From Lottia gigantea (Eukaryota; Mollusca; Gastropoda; Lottiidae): DNA of 64,000 nucleotides. The notes below the pieces were generated by a model. The model was not told the origin of the DNA, made no database searches, and saw only the letters and a program-made list of their open reading frames with translations. The stretch spans positions 5,947,736 to 6,011,735 of the forward strand of contig NW_008708986.1 of assembly GCF_000327385.1 (NCBI RefSeq), written 5' to 3'. The position numbers were made by a program, and so were the translations under genes. This document shows positions 25,283 to 39,700 of the stretch, piece by piece; the first letter of the stretch is position 1; the number at the start of each line of letters is the position of its first letter.

Positions 25283-27742
25283 CACGGGCTTTGCTCAATA
25301 TGATAAACTAATTCTTCATGAGGTTTCACATCTGCCTTTCTTTTATAGATGTTGAACATACATAAGCCTTTTCTCGTTTTTAGATATATCCAATATGTAT
25401 AGTATATCGATCGAAGGTTTCTTAGCGTCTCTATGTGTATGGGAAACACTTCTAGTTGCGTTGCGTTCAAATTCTTCAAATACAATCTTACAATATTATT
25501 TACCAGTCAGAGAGTTTATAACTATTTTTGCAAATTCTTATGAATGGAAAAATCACAGAAAACTACTTGTTGTTTTATCTAATGGGATGAAAAAAAATAA
25601 ATATATGAATGTAATAAGATCAATATCACGATTATATTTTGAAGAACCGTAATGGAATGATAGTCGCAACGACCCCTTGTCAGTTAATTGATTGAATTGT
25701 GGTTCCTTTTATCCAAATAGCTTCGTATGACGCAGTGAAATTTAACCAATGAAAATATTATTTGCGTAAGAAAAGGGTTGGACAATATTTATAGTGCGTG
25801 TGTTCATAAATACAAAACAAAGCTTTATTACGTTAGGCCGTAATACGAGGTTAACATCTTAAAGTTAAACACGGTAGTGAGCAATGTGAAAAATAAGGAT
25901 GTCAAAACATTCATTGTGTTTCTTAATGGAATATTGTTTATTTATCATTACCCCTATCAAGTATTTAAAGTACATGTAGACCTAAATTATATTGGGAAAT
26001 AATGATATACAATTTTTTAAAATACGTTAGCTTAATAAACCAACGAATCCAAGACAAAAGAGTATATTGATACGAAAATAACTGTCAGACTTATTACTGT
26101 TTTTTGCTAATGTGGTTTTAAAATCGATTAAATTTATTAAAACCACCGTTTATTAGGACAGACGCCCCTTGATGAAATAGTAATATTTTAACATAAAGAG
26201 ACCAGATTGAAAAATATGCCTACCACAAAAAAACATGGATTGGTTATGGGTTTGGCGTTTTGAGCCACAGAACTAGTGTAGACATGCGGTAATATTGAGA
26301 AATGTAAGCTATACTCAAATAAATAGTGATTCTAAGCAATAATACCGTGGATCTTTAATCTTGTCAGATACAATCAAAACCCAATATGAATTTATATCTC
26401 AAGGAAAATGACATTTTGAAAGAATAGTAGAATACAATTACAATTTCAAATTTCAACATTACAAAAAGGGAATGAACTGTCTGTTATCCCCTTGGAAATT
26501 ATTCGAGTCCTAGACATTTATGCTTTAAATGTCTCCAGTTCATAAAAGTACAGTTTAAAATAAGCTAGATATGTAAATCCAATAGATTATGGCTTAAAAT
26601 CAATTTTGACATAACTTTTAGTAATCATAAAGATAAATATGTGATTTGCCGTATCAACAACTAATTTAAATTGTCATGGAAACGTATCTATTTCCATCAG
26701 CTTAAACAGTAAAGATTATACATGGAGCAAGTAATGGTCAATGGTTTATGTACTGCGCACACTAAGCCTTGAAGCTTCAATTTACAACAAATTTGCATTG
26801 AATTTTTTACACCTCCAATCCTTCAAAGATAGTTTTACAAGGTAAATAAGTAACCTAAACACTTTATGGATTTCATTTCAAGGGAGATAACTTTTACCAG
26901 ATTTTCGTTAATTTACGCCATTAAATTACACGATAATCTTTTGTTTACTTAATTTTGTTTTTCAGAGACGGAACAAGTGATATCTATACTAAGTTTAAAT
27001 TTTTAATCAGAAGTTTAAGTTTTTTTTTTGGCATGTTATCTGATATTTGTCGTGTAATATAAAGAGTTTATTACAATCGTAATACATCAGATACCCTATA
27101 CAGAATGATTTCATGGAAATTTTTGAAACTATGTAAAATATTATTTTTATGTTTGCATTATCCGGATGTATCGACTTTCTTGGCGAATAATGCGACAAAA
27201 TGTAAAATGGGGCTAATATGTTATGAAAAATTTATATATGATACACTCTTGTATTCCTAATCATAATATCGATTTTGATGAAATTCTCTTTAATCATGTC
27301 TCAGTTGTAAGCAAAGTATTTATTCTGAGATTTATTATTGACTCCGACCTTCAAACAAAACAAGATATTTCTGATGTGTTTTGTTAGATGAAATAATAAT
27401 ATGGAAATGTCCTCTTTTGTTCGACTGCTTTTATCATGAATAAGAAAGACCCAAAATTAGGTATGCGTTGACCTTATCATTGTTTCTATTCTGTAACAAC
27501 AAAAAGTGGTGTGTCACAAGGGGCCGTTATTTTCCCCTTTCTTTTCATTACAAGCATGAATGACCAAAAACATGTTTTGTATTATTTTGACAAGTATAAA
27601 TAACAGGCACATTAAATGACCATTATTCAGATGTCCAGTCCGTAAACAAGTATTTCAACACATACCGTTGATTTGTGGCCAAATTAATTCACGTTTGTCG
27701 CTTTCATTGGAATCACATGTTATATGATATACTTATTCAAAA
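25283..27742. other. Intergenic region between two divergent genes
   Basis: 2.46 kb separates the GPCR start (minus) from the signal-peptide exon at 27743 (plus). It probably holds both promoters and any 5' UTR exons. Very AT-rich; no gene or repeat family was recognised. Confidence 0.5.
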
Positions 27743-30700
27743 ATGTATTTTGGTAGTAGAATTTACGGATACCTAATTTGTTTCTTTAGTTTCACTGCAT
27801 TTTGTGGTAAGTTTAAAATCTTTCAAAAGACATAAATAGCTTTCTTGATGATGCTGGCTCTGTAATGGAATCAAATAGCATTCGCGTTTTCACCATTATG
27901 ATTCCAGTCGAGACATCCGTGGTTCACGTAATTCTAGATTTTCCATTTAATTTGAATGCAATTTGTGATTGTGTTCTGCTAAGATAAATTGTTGATGTAT
28001 TTTGACAGTCATTTTAATTAATTTGTGTTCAATGGTTCAGAATAAGTTTTCCCTTTCTTTTGCGTTTTGTTAGGAATATTGAAGTACATGTATTGCGAAA
28101 AAGAATAGAATTTTATAACTTCTCACTCTTGTTTAATGCAACGATATTGAAAAAAAGACCAAACTCAATTCAGCGTAAAAGGCATTATAATATATTTCAA
28201 TTCCAGATAGCCAGTGTCAGTTACCAAATGAATTAAGAGGATCCTGGACAAGTTCGACCCTCGGATCATTAACGTTCAATTCGACCACCTTATCAGGAAT
28301 TGCGATACCTCCAGATTCTTGCGCGGAAAAATGTCCACAGACATTAGATTGTTTCATGAAAAATGAATCTCTGTATCTTTTGAGGTACGTAATTTTCTGG
28401 AGATAAGAGGTTAAATTGTGCATTCTACACTCGAAATCGAGAAATGGCCGTGAATGGAACATTTTTGATACTTTCTCAAAATTGCTTCAGAATTTCAAAT
28501 ATTTTCACTTGTCACAATTCGTCATGTGTTAAGATAGTTTGACGTGTACTTATTGAAGAGCTTATTCAAATAATAATAATTTGAAATAAATAATTATAAA
28601 TATATTAAAGATTCACGTAAAACGAAAGCAATCATTAGTTGATGACAAAATGTTATTGAATTAAGGTATTGTTTTAGATCTTAATTTCAGATCGCCAGTG
28701 TTTACCTCGGGAAAGGTTCCACTCAGAATGTATACTTGTTGGAGTATGAGTGATATTTCAACAACTAAGATAGTTTATTTTAACGGTATAGAAGGTATGC
28801 ATGCATTTATATATAACTGAGTTTACAAACGTCAATTAAAGACCATGGATCACCATTTCGTCTTTGTCTCGTTCATTTTGGTCTTGTTTAACTGTAATTA
28901 GTCTCCAGCAGTCATAGAATTGCACGAAAATCGCATTATCCCTTCAAATATACCTCAAACTAGAAATATCTATTTCTATTTATATTTATGCCTTTTCTAT
29001 ATGAGAAGAGTCTGAAGAAAAGGCGTCATTTTAAGATTCAAACGCTGATAGTTGTGGGCACACATGGATTTGAAGGCTCAAATTTCAATAATATTCTGTG
29101 AACACTTTAACGGATTAGCTAAGCTAAACAAATTCCCGTTTCTGAGACGGCGAACCCTTGGAAAAGCCTTTGGATGAAAAGTAAGAGTACTTACTGTTGC
29201 ACACAAAAATCGTCTACTTAAATATTTTTTCAATTACATGTAATTTAAGTTTATTCCATATTTGGCATGTATTAATTGTTTGATGTTCGTATTATCGATT
29301 AGAATCTACCATGCCATGATTATTGAAAATATGTCATATTGAAAACACGATGCCATCGCTCTGTGTACACAGACTGCATTCCGTGTTTCCGAGTGAAAAA
29401 TATCTCTCAGGGCAAATACAGACAGATAAAAAAAAATTTCTTTTTTGTTTTAATTTAATAAAAATGTTATAATTAATAAAAGTTAATGTTTCCAAGTCTA
29501 ACAAAACTATTTACGTTGTTACATAAAACATAAGAGTTGAGAATATCCCAAGGAAAAATGAAGGCAGATAAAAAAAAAGATTTTCTTTTAAATTATAATC
29601 TAAAAAAATAAAATAAAAATAATATCAGACATAAAACGATTGACATTGTACTGGTCAAATGTAATAGTTTAATATTTTGCCTTAGGTAAAAAGACACAGA
29701 TAATAAGGTTTTGGTTTTAGCCGTAATTTTAATCGTACGAAGTTCGTAATGGCTTGGCATTGTGACGATGACTTATTACTTACTTTTTTACTACAAACTA
29801 ACAAAGTGACATCGGTTGTATCACAATTACGAGCATGTACATATGAACGACTCCCTCCATAATGCTTAGAGTGGAGTTCATATTCAAATTGAGATATTAT
29901 TTATTAATATACTGTTATGGTACGAGTCTTAATTGTTTCTTCAAATGCTCTGGAACACAGACTGTGTTAGTGATATTTTGCTATATTTCAGATCTTAATG
30001 AGTTTACTAAAGACCGATCAGTGTTTCGAGATACCGAACCTAGTGATATTTATACTATTTGTAACAGACATGTACCTTATCCACCACAAACATATAATTT
30101 ACTCGTAAAATCAGGTAACCTTTACGCATTAAATGTAGGCAATGACAAATTTGATAGGAATATAAATAGTTATTAAGCATAAGATGTTTTGTCATCATAC
30201 AGAATTAGAACTGTTTTAGCCTACCATCTGAACACACAGATTTCACACAGTCTTTTCTGTAAACTACCATCGTCATAATTGATATTTTTCGATTGGGTTA
30301 AAGATAAATATCGATACTTACTCCTGACACCTGACGGTCCCAGAATGTGATATACAATCTTTAATAACATGCTGGGTTTTGACTTTTCTTTCAGATTCTA
30401 CCCCAGTTACTGTTTGTCCAAATGAATTGCTTGGAAAATATGTAGACGAAACAAGTGACTGTTCACTTAAGGTAGATATGTGCTCTGATGTTACCAAGTT
30501 TCAAGTTTCTTCTAATAATTGTTCATCAAAGCCATTTTATTCCGGTAAGTGTCGTTATTCAATTATTTTTGTTTGGGAATGGTGATATATTAGCTTTAAT
30601 TGGCAAGTGTGGTGGAAAATTCTTTTGGCTCAACATCTTTGGTTTCTAACCAGGTATGCATGAAGTATCAAAATAAAAACAGAGAGTATCTATACCGTCC

Positions 30701-33700
30701 ACCAGGGGAGCTACAGAAAATTTCACCGGTCGGTGGTTGTTTAGGCATTCTTATTTACCAATTGACTAGCTACTGTATACAAGGATCACATCAACGACCA
30801 AAATTATGACTTGACATTAAGTATTGTGTTCATTACTTCCAATAGGTATCAGTGAACCCCACTCATCGTTCTAGTTGGGATTCATAGTCGATACAAGGTC
30901 AGAAATCAAGACCCACACACGCGCCACATTCGATTGGCTGAGAAAGACACCTTAGTAACGCAACGTTATAATTTGTGTCCAAAAGGCTGTCATTAAAAAT
31001 CGTTGCCTTCGTTCTTCTAAGACTAATAATCGTCCGTAATGCTTAGATTATATGGGTGATTTTAGACAATGATAGTCTTCAATTAGTTTAATTAAATTTT
31101 ACCAATATTATACCACGTGAAAATCGTTAAAATCAATGCCATTATTTAACAGTCTTTAAAGGTCATATGCCAGCGACGTACAAACCTTCAGATGTTGTAA
31201 AAATTGATGGTTTGATACGCTGAAATATACTTGACAAATTATTGATACAAAAGAAACCAGAGGGATATGTACGAAGATATGTTCACATCATCTCGATATC
31301 ACGTATGGAAAATTGAGGTCCTGAAATGTAACCATGTAATGCATTTTTTTTTACCCAGAAAATGGTAGTTTGAACTGTGTACACTCTGTGCAAAATAATG
31401 GAACAAATTACGTTACACTTTACAATAACGACAACACATTAGACGCTTCCGATACCTACAGGTTTACATGTTTGGTAAGTTGGTGCCAGAATTTGCAAGA
31501 ATTCTATTTTTTTTCTTTATATGTAAGCGACTATATTTGCTAACGAATATTTTTGCTCGAATATAACTTGAAAACTACCTCTAACTTCAATTGCGCCTTT
31601 GAATTGTTGACAACTTAAACTTATGGCATTGATCACGGTACCTTTTTTCTATAAAATTTTTGTTAAAAGGGGTGGAGCTTCAGGCATACAATAACATCAA
31701 AATGAACTGGTTGTAGCATATCTAAGCTCCACCTTTCTTCTAAGATTCTATTTGGTTTTCATGTTAATTTATACAAGTATTGTACAACAACAAATTGCTG
31801 ATAAAAGACCATTGTTTTCACACATTTTAATAAATTTATTTCTTCAAAAAGAAAAAAAAACAAATTTATGTCACAATTTTCGTTGTAGACTATCAATATG
31901 GTCGACGGTAAAATGGAGATTTCCGGGAATCCAAAGGAATGTTTTGAGAATGTTTCTTCAACTTCCGATTTCTACCAGATGTCACCTCTAGGTAATAACG
32001 ATTTCGATTGTTTACCTATTTTCAAATTTATATCTTTAAACCATTTATGGAAATCTTGTGGACTAATTGTGCATCGCTAATATTCAATTCAATATTCAAA
32101 AATGATATTGGGAAGAAGTTTAAGAATATTATCCAAACTGAGATTCGCTCTCATTCCTGCTGAACACCAAATGTCACTGGTGTTGGACATCGAACGTACA
32201 TTTTATGGGAATCCAAATGGCTAAAATTAGTGCATGTTTCTAGTGATGTTCTTCCACAGTTTGAAGCATGCTGCTAATTAAAGAACAGAACATAAACAAA
32301 ATTACAGTTATCATGCGAGATCTACTTTAGATTCAGATTGCATGTCTTTGAAACAAGAAGTCAAAATCGAATCGAAAAATGTTAATTGTTATGAATTTAT
32401 TTATCTTCTTCTTTCTTACAGAGATGTGTCGTAAGTGTATTTTACATTAATTGTTTACTCTTCGTTTCCATGATAACATTCTTTCAACTGGATAGTAAAT
32501 ACCATTTAAATTATTCCAACGTCAAGAAATATTGCAATTAAAGAAACGTTACATTATCTGAATTTGCCTTGGTATTATTGTTTCTTTTATTTCAATGTTA
32601 TGCCTTAATAATCATTGTTTACTGATATACTTTTTAAATGAAATAATAAAAATAAACAGGAAATGAAAAGGTCGTCTGAAGATCACATAGTGTGAGTAAA
32701 AAATCGCTCTATAGTTGAGGTATTGAGCACTATTTAAATAGTGAAAATATTTTCTTTACTTTAATGTAAAAATAAATCATTAAAATAAGTAGTCAATAAC
32801 AAGTAAGCCAAATTTTGAATTTTAAAGGTTTGAGATATATCAATTAATCGTTTAAACATAATTAATAAAATTAAGATCCAACAACATCCAAATAACCTTA
32901 AATTGTATATTTATTTTGTTATTAAAGCTATCACTACAACTGTACCAACAAACACAACAGTACCAACAGAATTAGGAACAGCAGAAGTTGTAGGGCTGTC
33001 ATTTGGTGTCATCTTCGTTCTACTTTTATTACTTCTTCTTCTGTGTTGTCTGTTTTGGCGCCAAAACAAACGGAAACAGAAGCAGAAATTTGATTTGGAA
33101 AGAGAAAGACGTCTGCAATCACGTGATGATGATAACGTCAGATTGATAGGTGCTCACCGAGGTAATTTTGTATGAATATGGGTAATATTTAATGCAGTAC
33201 TAGTTTTCATACGAAATTCCTGCCTTTTAAAACTAATATTAACAAAAAGCTTCGTCTCGACAGTTTTATTCTTGATATGGCAGCAATTGAACAACATGGT
33301 ATTGTTTTTGTCAAAAAAAAATTCAACTACACAATTGGGGATTTTCGGGATATGGCCATCACTATCCCCACAACTCTATTCCACCTAAGTGTGATCTTTG
33401 ATGCGATCAAATGTCAAAGCCATGTCATACCTAGAAGATTTCCAAATCTCTACCCGTTTGTAACCAGTTTGAAGTAGATCCCCACTTATTAAAGTACAGA
33501 ATATTGTCTCAGGATTTACTAATACGAATGACATAATATAACCTTTTTGTAGATAGAGCAGAATCACAAGGTAGTGATTCGGGAGACTCTGGTTTGGGAC
33601 ACGGTCAAAATAACTTACTGAGAGTATACTCTGAGGAATACCGTCCAAACAGTGGTAAATACAGACCTGGTCCAATAGAAAGAAAGCTTCTTATTAATAA

Positions 33701-36700
33701 ACACGGTCAAAAAATCTTAGTCGTAAGTTCTCAAGTTATCAAATTTTGACAGTGATGGCGTAATTACAACCACTGCTGTCTCTGGTTTGGGAAATTATCC
33801 TTAACATTCATTGCATCATGTAGTACAATTTTTCAGTTCGCAATTACTTTAAAAAGGAAAAGGATGAAAAATGTCATTTTAATGAAGTATTTATTTTATT
33901 TTATTTTGTTATTCATAAGGATCAGAGCGATACAACTACAAGACCAATATCCAGTAGAAGTAGAAGAAGCCGTTTGGGTGCTGATGCTCACGATGTCGAA
34001 GAAGATAGTGAATCATTTAGATGCAGAAAAAGTCGTTTGGGTGTTGATGTACATGTTGATGCAGATGGTGAATCATTTAAAAGCAGATCTTCACGACGAA
34101 CAATCATACAGAAGCGAATACTTCCAGACGGCACAGAGGTAACATGGTCCACTTTCTTAGTTCACTTGTACGAATTAAATGGTCATGTTTTGTCGTTGCT
34201 AACAACTGAATATGGTTGATAGTGATTATACTTTGACTTGCTCTCAGTATAGGTTAATGGTCGAAAGCTTGTCAATAAGTCTAATAATGATCGTGGGACG
34301 AGGACCGAAGGTCCGAGTACTACGTCATTAGACGTATTGACAAGCTTTCGACCATTAACCAACTTAAAAATACAGTTCACAAACAATTACATCTACTCAG
34401 GCACGTGCTAAAATATAGGTGACATGGGATCCAATCATATGCCTAACAATACAGACAATCTTTCAAAAAGTCCGGTCGGGAAGATAAAAAAAATATATCT
34501 GTTCGATTTACATACTGTACTATTATTCCCGTATTGCTGTGTCGTTCATTTCATTATAAATGATATGGATATAGATTAAAATGGATATTTTACTTAATTA
34601 ATTTCGTATATCTGGACTGTGACTCATGGATTACAATTTGAATATGTATGTCTACAGGTCAGTTTTTCCCCCTTTCCATTAAGTATTTCAGAATCGAAAT
34701 ACAAGATTCATGTCCAGTAGCGTAGTGAGGATTTCATTGACGGAGAGGGCATGCGAGCACCCTCGGCTGCCCTTTCTGGATTTAATAGGACACTTGATAT
34801 ATCAGGATCCCCTGTAAAACTGATCTAATCTAGGAATTTGTTATGGTCCCTAAATAAACCACTGTCATGGCATTTACGGCATCGTTTTGTGATTTACATT
34901 TTGCATTGTTAAATTTTTTAAGCAATTAGTGACAAGGATGACCGAGCTATTGGAATTATTACTCCCCTCCTGGCTGTATCAAATTTAAAACATTAGTGTT
35001 GTTTATGAAGAGACTTTAGTGCTTTATTTCTGACAAAATAAGAATAATATTCTAATTCTAAGAATATATCTTAGATCAATATGTTCACCCAAATCGTATA
35101 TATATTATAACTAGTGTTCACATACTATTTAAAGCCAAGTTCAATCGTGAATACATTTATAAAACAGTTCACATTTACTTGGCAAAGGACCAAGAGTCCA
35201 ATATTTGGAGTTCATTATTAATGTCAATATTGGACTCGTGGCCGTTTGCCAGTACCATTATGTTGGATAATGGTACGCCGAGATCAAAGGGTGACGTCAC
35301 ATAATATATATGTTTGTTTACTTCTTGACTATGTCTAATGAACAGCTATTGTAATTTCTAATGACTGATACGGATGCTGATTTCTTATTTGTTTTATATT
35401 TTTTAATAGGCTAGGTGAACTAAGTAAGCAATTAGATTATTTGTTCAAGACCTAGGTACATGTGTACAATATTCTAGTGTATGATGTATCTCCTTTAGTT
35501 GGAACAAGAGAACTGTTTTAATGACTTTGACTCTTATGATTTGCACTTCTTAGTTATAATAGGATAGCACTATTTAGGACTATATCGGATTATTAAGTAG
35601 GGTATAACGCAATTGTAGGTTGATGAAGAGATTAATATCTATGAATTTGGTTCTGATATTGAACTCGAAAATAACTAATGACTTATTATTGGTTGAAGAA
35701 GGAAACTCTTCTATTAAACTTTGGTATTACTCAGTTGTAGGTTAAAGAAAAGACAGAAATTTATGATTTATTCTCTTTTATTAAACTCTAGTATAACTCA
35801 GTTGTGGGTTGAAAAAGATATTTATGACTCTGATAATGACCTTATTACAGGATGAAGAAGAGATAGAATATTTATGACTCTGACTCTGATAATGAACTCT
35901 GCTAATGACCTAATTACAGGTTGAAGAAGAAATAGATATTAATTTATGACCCTGACTCTGATAATGAACTCTGTTTAAGTCTGATAATGACCTATTTTAC
36001 AGGTTGAAGAAGAGATCGATATTTATGACTCTGACTCTGATAATGAACTCTGGTATAACTCTGATGAGCAGTATGAGGATAACCTTAGTGATAAGATACA
36101 CGATGCTGAAGTAAAGAGAGAAAACAGTTTCTATATGTTTCAGGTACATTTTATATGTTTAACAAAAATGTGAACGCAAACTTATAGTTTTCAAGTTTGT
36201 TTTCAATCATATTTCTTCAAAGAATATACATGGCAATCATTTTTGCATTAACTGACGTGGCCATGAGATGATGAAAATTCCTATTAATTTAGGAAGTTTT
36301 TGAACTAGAAATGCAAATTTTCTTTTGCAAAATAAAATTTCTGTCCACATTCAATTTTTACGAGGGAAAGGTGTATTTCAAATGTAAAATCACTAAACCT
36401 AAATTTTCTATGAGTTCGAAACATTTTGAGATAAATAGCATGCAATTGAAAATCTATTTTGAATTAATTTCTGCGCTTATATAAAAAGTTGAAAAGCTTG
36501 AAAAACACAACCGCTTTCTATGGCACAAATTCGTTATTTTATTGTTATTGTAGCCACCACTTCCAGTATCTCCAAATCCAATAACTCGACGACAAGACGA
36601 AAAGAGAAATGAGGTAGAAAAACCTAAGAAATCAAGAGGCAGTATATTCAAATCCTTAGCTAGAAAATTAAGGGGTAGTAATGAGGTTGACGACATAGAA

Positions 36701-39700
36701 AATCAACAAAGTTCCAAGCACGGAAGTCGAAATCGTAAACGGGGAGACAAATATAACAACACGTTCATTGATTCCGGGGGCTCTAAGCGATCCAAAGATA
36801 AACAGGAAATAGACGAAAACCGGAAGCAGTTAGATGAGGACAGAACACCTTACTTAGAAGAGTATCGTCATAAGAAATCAATAGAGCACGCATTAGATGA
36901 CGAAGGATTCTTTGATGAACCGGATTCTAAGAAAAGGGCTTCTGATTTATTTGTAAGTATACTAAATTGTCTTAATCAGTCATGACATATGACAAAGGAA
37001 ACAGCATATATAATCTACACATCAACATTCCGTCAAAATGTACTTTTACAATAAGAAATGGACTTCATTCCTGTTGGCTTCTGTAAACATGTTACCAATT
37101 AATGTCAGGTTGAAGATTGTGTTGTAGAGAACACAGTGTCATAATGATTGTATTTGTGTCTGTATCAAATTGTTTACATCCGTTCAACCTATATTGTACA
37201 TTTTATTTTAGAAGTTCTATGACGAACATAAAGAAATCAACTCATTGTCACCAATAGAAGGAAATAGTATCCACAGTTTTGGTCATTCTCAGTCCCGTTT
37301 AACGACGCCAGCATTAAATTCAGCGAATCATAATCATAGTCCCGTACCACAAGGTTGTCAAAGAGAAGACACGTATGGCGACCTTCAGTATTTGGAATCA
37401 TTTAGGTTGTCAAAGGCATCCAACGGTTCTCATTATTTACATCCAGATACGTCATTGAATAGCAATAATTCGTCGGCATCTCATATCCCATCAAGAGGAA
37501 ATCACATTTTTGGAAACATGAATAATTCGCATATAACTAGCTCTAGCTTAAAGGTTAATAGAAATTTATATAAAGACTCAGATAGCAATTTCATCGATCT
37601 AAATGATAAAAGTACAGATGGGTATAATTACGGGATAAAAAATACTGGTAATTGGAGTAAAGATGGCTCTTTTCTGAATGATAAACGTAGAAATGGTTCT
37701 TCGATTAGATCCAACGGCAAGGAATTCAAGACTATTAATTTTCATGATCCAGATTCAACAGATGCCTTGTCCAGTCGATCAGCCTATTCTTCAAGAGGAA
37801 AGAAATCAAAGGTATGTAAGATCGTATTTATTTGTTGATTGAATGTTAGTTATGATTGATTTCAGTGTACTTTTGTTCTATGATATGGTAACCTTTACAA
37901 CCCGAGCGTTAGAGCAAAATTCACCACGTCTCCGTTCCTTGTATTATCTTTTAATTCAGGGGTTTTCAACCTTTTTTTGTAATATTACCCCTTTCACGAT
38001 CCCGATCGATTGCATTGCTCCCTTTTTCCTATAAATCCTTACATTTTCGTGATTTGTCTCTTATGTTTTCCCTGCAATCTTTTTCATGTCGACGAATATA
38101 GCCTGGCTGAGTAGAACTACAAAAAAATTCAAAATTACCCTCTTGGGGATACCCTTAGGTTTTGAACCACTGTTTTAAATCATGGTTATCATTTACAGCG
38201 CAACAAACACCGTGATCGTCTCCAAAGAGAAGCAAGCCAACTGTTAACAGCAAATTTAGCTAAAGATAGAAGTTCGACGCCATTAAGTCAAAGCAACCCT
38301 ACTCAATCACATGCAAGTCACTTGTTGTATCCATTAATTAGTAACTCTGAAGTCAAAATTCTGTAAGACGTGCATAAGGAACTCAAAAGTATCTGAATGA
38401 AGTCAAGGCTGCTGTCTTGCAGCAGTAACTCTTTCTGCAGCAGTTCAGTACTCTTTCCAAGGACACCCCCTTTGTCATTCATATCTAATTTGGAATTTGG
38501 ATACAAATATGTTAGGTTAGCCCTGGTTTTTAGAATAATAATTGTGTGTTGAGCCCTACAAAAGAAAACGCATCTGGTGTTCTCGTGTTCTCTTTTTATT
38601 TCTTACAACGAAAATTACAGGGACTCTTCACGTGTAAAAAACTTTATGTTTATAATTTCCAGGTTCACTTGCTTCACGTTAACGAATACTCATCTAGTCC
38701 CACAAGTTCTCAACGCCCATCAACAATAACCTTACCGTCCATGAGCTCAGAGATGTCCAGTTTGAAATTCCAGAAACCATCGTATACGTCCCAGCTGTCA
38801 TCTGTTAGTTGTTGGTCTAAATCGAGTTACGATGGATATTGGTCAGGTTTAGATAGATATAACGCCGAGAAAAATCACCTCGATTTCAGTGCTGACGGTA
38901 TGTTTCCATAAATATTATAACCTTATATATTTCACATGTATTGCTTGGGTGCTTATTGGATAGGATTCGATGAGATTCGTTTCCATTAAGGTGAAACAGT
39001 GCAATTTCGTAGCATCATGGATGTTGAACAAGAGCATGCCTACGACACAAGTGACATAAGACTTTCATGGTATTACTTAGAAGATATATTCGTATTTGGT
39101 ATTTTCTAGTACTGCATTTGTTTCTTCATAAATTATTCAATTTTTACATTAAATTTCAGAATATCCAGTATGGTTATCGAAGGGTAAAAGTCACCTTTCT
39201 TTTGTCAAAGATCTCAATAAAAAGGTATCATATAGATATTCAATAGATTGCGATTTCGTTTCGTTATTATTATTATTGTAATCTAACGGGATTTATACCA
39301 ATGTACTGGTAATGTTTCAAGCTATAGACAATTACCACACACTCTCCCGCCAATCAAAATACAAGAGAGTATCGGCAGTCTCCTAATCCCATTGGTCAAT
39401 TTGCTCTACTTTGGGTTTAGCTATCCCACAACTCATAGTCGAGATTTACACATGGATTCTGCACGACGCGCTGTGATTGGTGGAAATGATTACAATGGAG
39501 ACCAACTAAAAATGATAAGGAAACGAAATTGTAATCTAATTTCTATTAAATTCGTCATTTTTTTTTACCAATCGTAGGTTACCTTAGTCTCAGAAACGGG
39601 ATACTAATCAATAATAGCATTCATAGTCAACTTCGAAATTTGAGCCTTCAAATCCACGTGTGTCCAGAATTATCCGCGTTTGAAAGATAAAAAGACGAAT

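Noticed and set aside
38600-38697. Exon 16 of paralogue A starting at the acceptor near 38663
   Set aside because: Joining it to the strong donor at 38362 breaks the frame; the acceptor at 38697 keeps it. Kept only as an uncertainty.
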